In this document: piece by piece, positions 8,502 to 15,755 of the stretch
How the letters are laid out: each line of letters begins with the position of its first letter
How positions within the stretch are numbered: position 1 is the first letter of the stretch
NCBI GenBank assembly: GCA_039197065.1
Contig: JBCCUL010000002.1
Span: 62,001-126,000, forward strand
From: JANQPX01 sp039197065
Lineage (GTDB): Bacteria; Pseudomonadota; Alphaproteobacteria; Geminicoccales; Geminicoccaceae
Direction of reading: 5' to 3'
Length of the DNA: 64,000 nt
Program-made: the position numbers and the translations under genes
Notes under the pieces: model-generated
The model's input: the letters and a program-made list of their open reading frames with translations, nothing else
Databases searched by the model: none
Told to the model about the DNA's origin: nothing

Positions 8502-9093
8502 ATCCGGCATGCCTGAAGTAGTTTGCACACTCTGTATCGGAGAAGGCGTCGAGGGCTTTGCCGATCTGTTGTTGTAGGCCATCAATAGTACGTTCGGCGG
8601 CGCTTCGGATCAGGGTTTTGAGCTTGGCGAACGCGTTTTCGATCGGGTTCAGGTCCGGCGAGTAGGGTGGCAGATAGCAGAGCTGGGCGCCGGCTTTGTG
8701 GAGAATGTTGCGGACGCCGGCGACTTTGTGGGCGGGCAGATTGTCCATGACCACGATGTCACCACATTTCAGTGTCGGCACCAGGCAGTGCCGGAGATAG
8801 GTGAGGAAGGCGGCACCATCCATAGGACCGTCAATGACCCACGGCGCATCGATCCGATCGTTTCGAAGGGCGGCGATGAAGGTCAGTGTTTTCCAGTGTC
8901 CATGAGGAACCGGGCTGACCAGTCGATCGCCGACCGGACAGCGACCATAGAGCCGCGTCATTTTCGTGGTGAAGCCCGTTTCATCGAGAAACACTAGCCG
9001 ATCCGGGTCGATCCAAGGCTGGACACGCCGCCAGGCCTCACGCCGTCTCCTGACGTCCGGCCGGTTCTGTTCCGCGGCGTGCGCGGTCTTTTT
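8494..9093 (-). CDS. IS630 transposase, catalytic reading frame (orfB), needs a frameshift
   Basis: The second frame (199 residues) opens just after an in-frame TAA inside the A7 tract and reads 'TAHAAEQNRPDVRRRREAW' before the catalytic core. All three DDE residues are present: 'LVFLDETGF', 'IVVMDNLPAH' and 'YSPDLNPIENAFAKLK'. No start codon occurs before the first catalytic Asp except a GTG at 8994, three codons before it, so an active enzyme requires fusion with orfA. Losing one A from the A7 tract would join the two frames exactly. This may be programmed slippage or a disabling mutation. Confidence 0.8.
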   Translation of the reverse strand, partial: KKTAHAAEQNRPDVRRRREAWRRVQPWIDPDRLVFLDETGFTTKMTRLYGRCPVGDRLVSPVPHGHWKTLTFIAALRNDRIDAPWVIDGPMDGAAFLTYLRHCLVPTLKCGDIVVMDNLPAHKVAGVRNILHKAGAQLCYLPPYSPDLNPIENAFAKLKTLIRSAAERTIDGLQQQIGKALDAFSDTECANYFRHAGYA

Positions 9094-9430
9094 TTAAGCG
9101 GATGCGGTTCCGCCAGAGGAAGGTATGCAAGCAACTCTTACTGACATGGATGCCGTCTGCCGCCAAGCGTTCGCCAATCTGCTTGAGCGTCAGATCCGGT
9201 TCGTCGGCCACCAGCCGCAGAAGACGATCTTTGTGCGGCAAAAGCTTGGCTGGCGGATGACCATGCATCGGCTTTGCCTCGACGCTGCCAGTCTCACGAT
9301 TGCGCCGCACCCATTTGACCGCCGTCGAAGCGCTCACCTGAAGCCGCCGTGCTGCAGCTCGCGCAGAACTGTCGGCTTCGACAGCGTCGATCAGGCGTTC
9401 GCGTAAATCCAACGAGTAGGCTCGCGGCAT
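9038..9430 (-). CDS. IS630 transposase, N-terminal reading frame (orfA)
   Basis: The 130-residue first frame of the transposase starts at 'MPRAYSLDLRERLI', the standard N-terminus of this IS630 subgroup. It carries the helix-turn-helix DNA-binding region ('ARAAARRLQVSASTAVKWV', about residues 22-40) and a second winged-helix segment ('KQIGERLAADGIHVSKSCL'). It runs through 'RIRLKK' at the A7 tract (9089-9095) and then ends after 16 non-conserved residues. On its own it lacks catalytic residues. An upstream in-frame start at 9466 is less likely. Confidence 0.85.
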   Translation of the reverse strand: MPRAYSLDLRERLIDAVEADSSARAAARRLQVSASTAVKWVRRNRETGSVEAKPMHGHPPAKLLPHKDRLLRLVADEPDLTLKQIGERLAADGIHVSKSCLHTFLWRNRIRLKKDRARRGTEPAGRQETA

Positions 9431-9500
9431 AATCCCTCCCAACTCTGTTTGCTGGGAGAGAATCACATCAGGCCTGAACGTAACATTCTGAAATACAGGG

Positions 9501-9527
9501 ATGATTCAATCTGTCGCGGAAATGCTC
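9501..9527 (-). repeat. IS630 right terminal inverted repeat
   Basis: Reading inward on the minus strand, these bases begin GAGCATTTCC and pair with the left repeat. The dinucleotide just outside (9528-9529) is TA, the IS630 target, and together with the last base of the element it forms the TAG stop codon of the DUF1178 gene. Confidence 0.65.
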
Positions 9528-10075
9528 TAGCTGTTTCGAGGCGTCAACCATGGCATCTGGTTGACCTCGATGCCCTCTTCGCTCAGTTCCTCAGCCTCTT
9601 CTTTCGTGGCCTGGCCATAGATGCTGCGCTTTTCCGTTTCGCCATAGTGCATCTTACGCGCCTCCTCTGCGAAACGCTTGCCGACATGATCGAAGTTCTT
9701 CTCGATATGCGTCTGAACCTCTCGAAGCACCTGCATGGCTTCGGCAACTTTTTCCGGGACAGGAAGGCCGGCAGGTCCGCTGAGGGGGCCAGTGTTCTCC
9801 TGGACGGCAATCGATGAGGGCGTTGGGGTGTCCGGCGTCTGCACCTTGTTGTCAGCCGTCTCTGTGGCATCCTCAGCGTTGGTTTCGCCGAGCTGACGAT
9901 CTGCGGCTTTGCTGGTGCTGATATTTGGCGCCATCAGCGCCTTTCTGATCTTGGTGTCACCGCAGACGGCGCACTGAATTTCACCGACTTCGACCAGTCG
10001 ATCGAAGCTTTCGCTGTCGCGAAACCAGGCTTCGAACGCGTGGCCCTTGGAACAAAGAAGGTCGAAGAGAATCAT
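9527..10075 (-). CDS. DUF1178 family protein, stop codon formed at the IS630 junction
   Basis: A 182-residue member of the DUF1178 family. The N-terminus 'MILFDLLCSKGHAFEAWF' and 'IQCAVCGDTKIRKALMAP' supply the Cys pairs of a probable zinc-binding domain; a low-complexity linker (about 60-100) follows, then a conserved helical C-terminus ending 'NQMPWLTPRNS'. The family commonly ends soon after a 'PWL' motif, so little or nothing may be missing. The stop TAG consists of TA from the target site and G from the end of the IS630 element, so the original end of the gene has been altered. The function of the family is unknown. Confidence 0.85.
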   Translation of the reverse strand: MILFDLLCSKGHAFEAWFRDSESFDRLVEVGEIQCAVCGDTKIRKALMAPNISTSKAADRQLGETNAEDATETADNKVQTPDTPTPSSIAVQENTGPLSGPAGLPVPEKVAEAMQVLREVQTHIEKNFDHVGKRFAEEARKMHYGETEKRSIYGQATKEEAEELSEEGIEVNQMPWLTPRNS

Positions 10076-10336
10076 CCGTCGATCTCATTTTACGTTCGGA
10101 CAAGAGCTAAGCAGCTACCGCGGTGAATACAAGTCCCGCTTCTCACCAAATAAGCGATTAATCACAGTTAAGATCATGTCCAAACTTCATAAAAAGGACG
10201 AAAAAGCGAACAAAACCAGGCGAGTCAAGCTACTTTTTGAAGAAACCATCGATTGTTTTTCTAAATTTTTCTATATAGTTTGAAGGGACAAAGGGGTGTG
10301 CTACTCGCTGGCACGTTGAAAAGAAGGGAGTGCCGT

Positions 10337-10570
10337 ATGCTAGGACGACCGTCGTTCCTAATTTTAGCGACGATCATATGCATCTTGGCATTATGGGTTT
10401 TTTTTTATGCTCTTTTCGGCGTCGATGACGGCATTATCCGGCTCGATGTTTCGCTAGTTTCCAGCCTGGCTCTTCTTACTTCCGTCATCAGTCTAGCCCT
10501 ACTCCTCCTGGGCATCATCGTGCGCGTGATAACAAGACCATGGAAAAGCGAAACGTTTTTCATGCGCTGA
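10337..10570 (+). CDS. small two-helix membrane protein, unrecognised
   Basis: An unrecognised 77-residue protein. It has two clear hydrophobic segments (about residues 6-26 and 37-60) joined by a short acidic loop ('GVDDGIIRLD') and a basic C-terminal end, so it is predicted to be an inner-membrane hairpin. The ATG at 10337 has a good ribosome-binding site (AAGGGAG, 7 bases upstream). It lies alone between divergent DUF1178 and convergent lexA, in a more AT-rich stretch than its neighbours, which suggests accessory DNA. Confidence 0.5.
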   Translation: MLGRPSFLILATIICILALWVFFYALFGVDDGIIRLDVSLVSSLALLTSVISLALLLLGIIVRVITRPWKSETFFMR

Positions 10571-10584
10571 TCGAAACATGATTT

Positions 10585-10624
10585 CGGCCCGGAATGCCTG
10601 GATTGGATCCAGTCTTCCGGGCCG
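10585..10624. repeat. strong nested hairpin between the small membrane protein and lexA
   Basis: A perfect 10-bp stem (CGGCCCGGAA at 10585-10594 with its complement at 10615-10624) encloses a second stem formed by CTGGAT and ATCCAG. It lies between two convergent genes (77-aa protein and lexA). Neither side has a T-run, so it may be a bidirectional transcription barrier or one copy of an intergenic palindromic repeat family; whether it is repeated in the genome cannot be told here. Confidence 0.55.
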
Positions 10625-10694
10625 CAGAATTCTCTTCCGATGATTGGCAAACCAAGGTCGATTCGCCGCCGATCCAGCGGCAGTAGCTTTGCCG

Positions 10695-11435
10695 TCAGTT
10701 ATAGGTGCGCATCAGGCTGACGAGGCGACCCTGAACCTTGACCCTGCTGGGCCCGAAGATCCGCGTCTCATATTGCGGGTTCGCAGGTTCCAGCGCGATG
10801 GTGGCGCCTTTACGATGCAGGCGTTTGAGGGTCACTTCGTCATCATCCACCAATGCAACGACGATCTCGCCGTTTTCAGCTGTATCCGAACGCTGGATGA
10901 TGACCACGTCGCCATCGTGAATGCCGGCATCGATCATCGAGTCGCCGACTACCTCCAGCGCGTAATGCTCGCCGGACTGCACCATGTGCAGGGGCACTTC
11001 GACCTGGGTGCTTTGGTCGTGCAGTGCGGCGATCGGCGTGCCAGCCGCGATGCGACCGTAAAGTGGGAGGCTGATGAAATGACCATCGCCATTCGCAGGC
11101 TCGCTCGGACGAAGGCCGAATCGGCCGTGAACCACGTTGCCGGCGGTCATCTCATCGGCAGCACTGTCGACGACATCGCCGCCCGCCACCTTCTGCAGGC
11201 TGGTCGGCAGGCGCAAAACCTCCAGAGCTCTCGCCCGGTAAGCCAGCCTCCTGATGTAGCCTCGTTCTTCAAGTCCGGTGATCAAGCGATGAATGCCCGA
11301 TTTGGACTTCAACTTGAGCGCGCTACGCATCTCTTCAAACGAAGGAGGCACGCCATGCTGCTCAAGGTAGTCCTGGATAAATTTGAGTAATTGATGTTGA
11401 CGCTGAGTCAGCACCCCAAACCCCCTTTTTTTCAT
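10695..11435 (-). CDS. lexA: LexA SOS-response repressor
   Basis: LexA, about 246 residues, represses DNA-damage genes until RecA filaments trigger self-cleavage. The N-terminal winged helix is visible ('GVPPSFEEMRSALKLKSKSG'), as is the cleavage site Ala-Gly in 'GRIAAGTPI'. The catalytic pair is Ser in 'VVGDSMIDAG' and Lys in 'DDDEVTLKRL'. Starts at 11450 (GTG), 11444 and 11435 (both ATG) are possible; I list the shortest because the family begins close to 'VLTQRQ'. Its own promoter contains an SOS box, so it should be autoregulated. It closes the alphaproteobacterial trp-moa-lexA cluster. Confidence 0.96.
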   Translation of the reverse strand: MKKRGFGVLTQRQHQLLKFIQDYLEQHGVPPSFEEMRSALKLKSKSGIHRLITGLEERGYIRRLAYRARALEVLRLPTSLQKVAGGDVVDSAADEMTAGNVVHGRFGLRPSEPANGDGHFISLPLYGRIAAGTPIAALHDQSTQVEVPLHMVQSGEHYALEVVGDSMIDAGIHDGDVVIIQRSDTAENGEIVVALVDDDEVTLKRLHRKGATIALEPANPQYETRIFGPSRVKVQGRLVSLMRTYN

Positions 11436-11463
11436 GCGCGCCATCAGCACGTAATCTTCAGAT

Positions 11464-11492
11464 GTTCTACGGAAGTTCTAGTTTTTGGTCAA
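11464..11492 (-). promoter_or_regulatory. lexA promoter with overlapping LexA box
   Basis: On the minus strand, TTGACC (11487-11492) and TAGAAC (11464-11469) are separated by 17 bases, a plausible sigma-70 promoter. The alphaproteobacterial SOS operator GAAC-N7-GAAC (GTTC-N7-GTTC on the plus strand, 11464-11478) covers the -10 element and part of the spacer, so bound LexA would block RNA polymerase. The predicted start of transcription lies within about 25 bases of the coding start. Confidence 0.75.
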
Positions 11493-11612
11493 TCATTACG
11501 GTCAGCTAAAATAACCAAATCGGCCGGGCTTTCCAACGGGCCTGTGGATGATTTGAAGGGGGGTGTTGCTGGAACGCGCCTGTGGAAAACTTTGGGGAAA
11601 ATTCAGGTCCTG

Positions 11613-12827
11613 TCAAAGCCCGTTGTCAGGCAGGCTGAGCGGGACGATGGCAACGACATCGCCGGCCACCGCTTCTTCCGCGAAAGGTGGCCGTTTTATT
11701 AGGCAATTTGCACCTGCGAAGGTCGCAAACATGGCGCTGTCCTGACGGTTCGCCGGCGTGACGTCAAGGCGCCCGTCATCTCGCCATGCGGCCTTGGCGC
11801 GCAGATAATCCTGACGCTCATCGTTCTCTTTGAGGTTGGAAGTCAGGATCGCCGAGCCTTCCTCGGGCCTAGGGTCAAGGCCTTGCAGTTGTCTGATAAC
11901 AGCTCTCACGAAAAGAACGGCGCAAACTGCTGATGAGACGGGGTTTCCTGGCAGGCCTAACAGGGGTGTTCCACTGACATTGCCGAACATCAACGGTTTT
12001 CCCGGACGCATCGCAATCTTCCAGAAATCGAGCGTCAGGCCTTTCTCGCCCAGCACCTGACGCACGAGATCGCGTTCGCCGACCGAAGCGCCGCCGAGCG
12101 TCACGATCAGGTCGACGCTATTCAGTTCCGGCATGATCGAAGCAAAAGCATCGGCACGGTCCTCGATGACCCCGAGATCGATCGGGAGGCCGCCCCAATC
12201 CTCAACCATCGCGCCCAGGGTTATGCTATTCGTGGTGACGATGCGATCGGGTCCGAGCGGCTCGCCGGGGCGCACCAGCTCGTCGCCGGTTGCGAGAAGC
12301 GCGATACGCGGTCGCCTCACCACCGGCAACCACACGCGATTGAGCCCCGCGGCCAGGCCAAGGTCGCGCGCGCCGAGCGTCGTGCCTGCCTTGAGCACGA
12401 CTGTCCCTTTCTTGACGTCCAGGCCGGCGGGCCGAATGAAGCGTCCTTTGGCCACGCTACCTTGAAGCGTGATCTGCTTGCCGTCGGTTGACGCGTTCTC
12501 CTGGAGAGCGATGGCATCGGCGCCGTCCGGCACTGGCCCGCCTGTAAAAATGCGGACGGTTTGTCCAGGACCGACCGTTCCCTCGAAGCGACCGCCGGCG
12601 GGTGCTTCGCCGATCAGGTTCAGCACCGCCTCACCGCTTTCCAGGTCCTCTGCGCGAACCGCATAGCCATCCATCGCCGAGATGTCCTGATGCGGCTGAT
12701 CGCGGGGCGCCACCAGGTCCTGGGAGAGAACCCGGCCACGCCCGTTGGCGAGCGCCACCCATTCGGATGCGAGCGGTGTGAAGGCTTTGGTGATCCGGTT
12801 CAGCGCCTCTTCGACCGGTATCATCAA
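11613..12827 (-). CDS. moeA: molybdopterin molybdotransferase
   Basis: MoeA, 404 residues, inserts molybdate into adenylylated molybdopterin, the last common step of Mo-cofactor synthesis. The N-terminal 'MIPVEEALNRI' and 'PRDQPHQDISAMDGYAV' regions, the 'IFTGGPVPDGADAI' motif, the MogA-like domain with 'ATGDELV' and 'TLGGASVGERD', and the 'LPGNPVSS' loop are all intact. It overlaps moaC by 4 bases (ATGA), so the two are translationally coupled. The next gene on this strand is lexA, after about 160 bases that hold the lexA promoter. Confidence 0.96.
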   Translation of the reverse strand: MMIPVEEALNRITKAFTPLASEWVALANGRGRVLSQDLVAPRDQPHQDISAMDGYAVRAEDLESGEAVLNLIGEAPAGGRFEGTVGPGQTVRIFTGGPVPDGADAIALQENASTDGKQITLQGSVAKGRFIRPAGLDVKKGTVVLKAGTTLGARDLGLAAGLNRVWLPVVRRPRIALLATGDELVRPGEPLGPDRIVTTNSITLGAMVEDWGGLPIDLGVIEDRADAFASIMPELNSVDLIVTLGGASVGERDLVRQVLGEKGLTLDFWKIAMRPGKPLMFGNVSGTPLLGLPGNPVSSAVCAVLFVRAVIRQLQGLDPRPEEGSAILTSNLKENDERQDYLRAKAAWRDDGRLDVTPANRQDSAMFATFAGANCLIKRPPFAEEAVAGDVVAIVPLSLPDNGL

Positions 12828-13300
12828 TTCGCCTCGTAATTGCCTGATTTACCGCCCGATTTCTTGCGAAGACGGATGTCGGTAATGCGCATGCTGCGAT
12901 CCACGGCCTTGCACATGTCGTAAACCGTGAGAGCTGCAACACTGACCGCAGTCAACGCCTCCATCTCCACCCCCGTCCGACCTTTGAGCCGGCAGATCGC
13001 CTCGATCTCGATCGACGGCGGCGAAGCAACAGCTTCCAGCGTGACTTTTACGGAGGAGAGGGAAAGGGGGTGACAAAGAGGGATCAGGTCCGGCGTGCGC
13101 TTGGCGGCCATGATGCCGGCAAGCTGGGCAACGCTCATCACGTCGCCTTTCTTGATGCCGCGGCTCCGAATCAGATCGAAGGTGGCCTGTTCCATGAGCA
13201 CGCGACCGGAAGCCGTCGCCTCACGCTCGGTTTCTTCCTTGGCGCCGACATCCACCATCACGGCGTTGCCGTTGTCATCGAAGTGGGTGAGATCGCTCAT
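12824..13300 (-). CDS. moaC: cyclic pyranopterin monophosphate synthase
   Basis: MoaC, 158 residues, converts the MoaA product to cyclic pyranopterin monophosphate in molybdenum-cofactor synthesis. Conserved motifs are 'DLIPLCHPL' near residue 76, 'GVEMEALTAVSVAALTVYDM' with 'CKAVDR' near 112-135, and the C-terminal 'KSGGKSG'. It overlaps trpC upstream and moeA downstream by 4 bases each, placing Mo-cofactor genes inside the tryptophan transcription unit, as in many alphaproteobacteria. Confidence 0.97.
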   Translation of the reverse strand: MSDLTHFDDNGNAVMVDVGAKEETEREATASGRVLMEQATFDLIRSRGIKKGDVMSVAQLAGIMAAKRTPDLIPLCHPLSLSSVKVTLEAVASPPSIEIEAICRLKGRTGVEMEALTAVSVAALTVYDMCKAVDRSMRITDIRLRKKSGGKSGNYEAN

Positions 13301-14139
13301 GGCCGCGAGCCTTCCGCAAGGGGTAGCGATCCGACATCGGCTGAAGTTTCGGCCCCGAGAAGCTGCCTGGTCGCTGCAGCCACGTCACGTTGGCGCATCA
13401 GGCTTTCGCCCACCAGAAAACAGCGCGCACCCACCGCAGCCATGCGCTGGAGATCGTCATGGGAATAGAGACCGCTTTCCGAGACCATCAGACGATCGTC
13501 CGGAATGCTCGCCGCCAGCGCTTCGGTGGTCGAGAGATCGATCGTCAGCGTTTTGAGATTGCGATTGTTGATCCCGATCAATTTTGCATCAAATCGAAGC
13601 GCCCGATCCAGCTCGTCCCGGTCATGCACCTCTACCAGCACATCCAGTCCAAGGTCATGAGCGAGGTTTGCGAGGCTTCTAGCTTCGTTGTCATCGAGAG
13701 CCGCCATGATCAGCAAGATACAATCGGCGCCGATCGCCCGCGCTTCCACCACCTGGTAAGGGTCGAGGGTGAAGTCCTTCCTGAGGCAGGGCAGGTCAGC
13801 AGCACTGCGGGCCTGACCAAGAAAGGCATCCGAGCCTTGGAAGTGTGGTTCCTCGGTCAGCACCGAAAGACAGGTGGCGCCCCCAGCCTTGTAAGCTTTG
13901 GCAAGAGCAGGCGGGTCGAAATCGGCACGAATCAGGCCTTTGGACGGCGAGGCCTTCTTGATTTCGGCGATCAGCGCGAAGCGCCCTTGCTGAACAGTCG
14001 TTTCGATCGCCCGAACGAAGCCAAGCGGCGGCGGTGCATCGGCGGCCGACCGTTCGAGATCAGCCAGCGGCGTCCTGACCTTGCGCGCCTCGACATCCGA
14101 GCGCTTGATATCGCAGATACGTGCCAGCACGTCCGACAT
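13297..14139 (-). CDS. trpC: indole-3-glycerol-phosphate synthase
   Basis: TrpC, 280 residues, closes the indole ring in tryptophan synthesis. The TIM-barrel motifs are clear: 'LIAEIKKASPSKGLI' near residue 58, 'LSVLTEEPHF' near 95, 'CLRKDFTLDPYQV' near 118, 'LIGINNRNLKT' near 189 and 'SESGLYS' near 223. The C-terminal tail is not conserved. It starts 6 bases after the trpD stop and overlaps moaC by 4 bases. It is monofunctional, with no fused TrpF domain. Confidence 0.97.
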   Translation of the reverse strand: MSDVLARICDIKRSDVEARKVRTPLADLERSAADAPPPLGFVRAIETTVQQGRFALIAEIKKASPSKGLIRADFDPPALAKAYKAGGATCLSVLTEEPHFQGSDAFLGQARSAADLPCLRKDFTLDPYQVVEARAIGADCILLIMAALDDNEARSLANLAHDLGLDVLVEVHDRDELDRALRFDAKLIGINNRNLKTLTIDLSTTEALAASIPDDRLMVSESGLYSHDDLQRMAAVGARCFLVGESLMRQRDVAAATRQLLGAETSADVGSLPLAEGSRP

Positions 14140-14145
14140 TGTCGA

Positions 14146-15174
14146 TCACCCCTGGCTGGTGACGGCGACCAGCCGGTCCAGGACCGATGCCGCAGCGCCG
14201 CTGTCGATCGCCTCGGATGCCATCTCGACGCCTGAGCGTAGATCGGCGGCGCGTTCCGCCACCACCAGAGCGGCCGCAGTGTTCAAAAGGACGATGTCTC
14301 GAAAGGCGGACGGCTCACCCCTCAGGACTGCGCGCATCGCCGTCGCATTTTCCTCGGCATCGCCGCCCTTCAGGTCGGAGATATCAGCAAAGGGAAGGCC
14401 TGCGATCTCCGGCGAAATCTCAAACGTCTCCACCTTGCCGGCATTGAGCTCGGCAACATGGGTGGTGCCGGTCGTCGTGATCTCATCGAGGCCATCGGCG
14501 CCATGCACCACCCAGGCCCGTTCGGACCCCAGTCGTCCCAGCACTTCGGCAAGCGGCCGCACCCATTCCTTGGCGAAAACGCCGATCAGCTGGCGCTTGG
14601 TGCCCGCAGGGTTGGAGAGTGGTCCCAGAAGATTGAAAATCGTGCGCGTTCCAAGCTCGACCCGCGTGCCGCCGACATGACGCATCGCGCCGTGATGCCG
14701 GGGCGCCATCATGAAGCCGATACCAACGTCCTCGATCGCTCGCTCCACCGTCTCAGTCGAGGTCTCGATATTGACGCCCAGAGCGGTCAGCACGTCGGCT
14801 GAGCCGGACTTCGATGAAAGCGCCCGGTTGCCATGCTTCGCCACGGTAACGCCGCATGCGGCGACCACCAGGCCGGCTGCGGTCGACACATTATAGGTTC
14901 CCGAAGCATCGCCGCCGGTGCCGCAGGTGTCGATCGCGTGTTCCGGCGCCCTGACGCGCACCATTCTGGAACGCATGGCCAGCGCGCCGCCGGTGATTTC
15001 ATCCACGGTTTCGCCCCGGACCCTAAGCGCCATCAGCAGCCCGCCCATCTGTGATGGCGTGGCGTCACCGGACATCATGATATCGAAGGCGGTTTTCGCC
15101 TGTTCCAGATCCAGCGCCTGACCCGTCGCCGCGAGCGCGATCATCGTCTTGATGTCGCTTGCTGCCATACTCAT
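14146..15174 (-). CDS. trpD: anthranilate phosphoribosyltransferase
   Basis: TrpD, 342 residues, joins anthranilate to PRPP. The signature 'CGTGGDASGTYNVST' lies near residue 88 and 'VAKHGNRALSSKSGSADVL' follows, both lining the PRPP site; 'FMMAPRHHGAMRHVG' is also present. The ATG at 15174 overlaps the trpG stop (ATGA). The open frame extends upstream through trpG, but that part is a shadow. No glutaminase domain is fused to it; TrpG is encoded separately just upstream. Confidence 0.97.
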   Translation of the reverse strand: MSMAASDIKTMIALAATGQALDLEQAKTAFDIMMSGDATPSQMGGLLMALRVRGETVDEITGGALAMRSRMVRVRAPEHAIDTCGTGGDASGTYNVSTAAGLVVAACGVTVAKHGNRALSSKSGSADVLTALGVNIETSTETVERAIEDVGIGFMMAPRHHGAMRHVGGTRVELGTRTIFNLLGPLSNPAGTKRQLIGVFAKEWVRPLAEVLGRLGSERAWVVHGADGLDEITTTGTTHVAELNAGKVETFEISPEIAGLPFADISDLKGGDAEENATAMRAVLRGEPSAFRDIVLLNTAAALVVAERAADLRSGVEMASEAIDSGAAASVLDRLVAVTSQG

Positions 15175-15755
15175 GCCCGACCCGCCGCCGGCAGGCTTTT
15201 CAGAAAGTTCCCAAGCAGACGATGACCATGTTTGGTCTCGATGCTCTCGGGATGAAACTGCACGCCGAAGATCGGAAGTTCGCGATGCTCTAGGCCCATG
15301 ATGATGCCGTCGTCCGTGCGCGCCGTCACCTCCAGACAGTCCGGCAGGCTCGAAGGCTCGGCGATCAACGAGTGATATCGCGTTGCCTCGAAAGGTGAGG
15401 GGATGTCCTCGAAAAGTCCGTCGCCGCCATGCTGAACAGGACTGATCTTGCCATGCATCAGGACGGGCGCCCGCACGATGCTGCCTCCGAATGCCTGGGC
15501 GATCGTCTGATGGCCGAGGCAAACGCCGAGGATCGGACAGATTCCTGCGGCCTTTCGGACCAGATCCAGCGATATGCCGGCCTCGTCGGGCGTGCACGGG
15601 CCCGGCGAAATGACGATCGCCTCGGGCTCAAGCGCCAACGCGTCGTCGGCGGACAGCGCGTCGTGACGATGCACAGTGACATCCACCCCCAGCTCGCCTA
15701 GGTAGTGGAAGAGATTGTAGGTGAAACTGTCGTAATTATCTAAAAGGAGCAGCAA
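15171..15755 (-). CDS. trpG: anthranilate synthase component II (glutamine amidotransferase)
   Basis: TrpG, 194 residues, supplies ammonia from glutamine to anthranilate synthase. The nucleophilic Cys lies in 'ILGVCLGHQTIAQAFGG', and the catalytic His and Glu in 'FGVQFHPESIET'. The best start is a TTG at 15755 directly before 'LLLLDNYDSFTYN', with an AAGG-type site upstream; the open frame continues to 15956, but those residues are not conserved. No trpE precedes it in this window. In many rhizobia TrpE and TrpG are one fused protein, so a separate trpG with distant trpE is a lineage marker. Confidence 0.93.
   Translation of the reverse strand: MLLLLDNYDSFTYNLFHYLGELGVDVTVHRHDALSADDALALEPEAIVISPGPCTPDEAGISLDLVRKAAGICPILGVCLGHQTIAQAFGGSIVRAPVLMHGKISPVQHGGDGLFEDIPSPFEATRYHSLIAEPSSLPDCLEVTARTDDGIIMGLEHRELPIFGVQFHPESIETKHGHRLLGNFLKSLPAAGRA

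Larger units (their letters stand above)
8475..9527 (-). mobile_element. IS630-family insertion sequence
   Basis: A 1053-bp element bounded by imperfect 27-bp terminal inverted repeats (19 of 27 match) with an IS630-type DDE transposase on the minus strand, split into two frames by an A7 tract. IS630 elements insert at TA and duplicate it. TA is present outside the right end (9528-9529), but the left end is preceded by TC, so one flank has mutated or rearranged. The transposase stop codon lies within the left repeat. The element sits between rnc and the DUF1178 gene, where era would be expected. Confidence 0.8.

Noticed and set aside
8390..9471. Direct repeat ATCACATCAG at 8390-8399 and 9462-9471
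   Set aside because: A 10-base match at positions that do not fit the ends of the IS element; probably chance.
10047..10283. 78-codon plus-strand frame rich in Lys
   Set aside because: It overlaps the start of the DUF1178 gene, has low-complexity Lys/Arg content typical of translated AT-rich intergenic DNA and no recognisable family.
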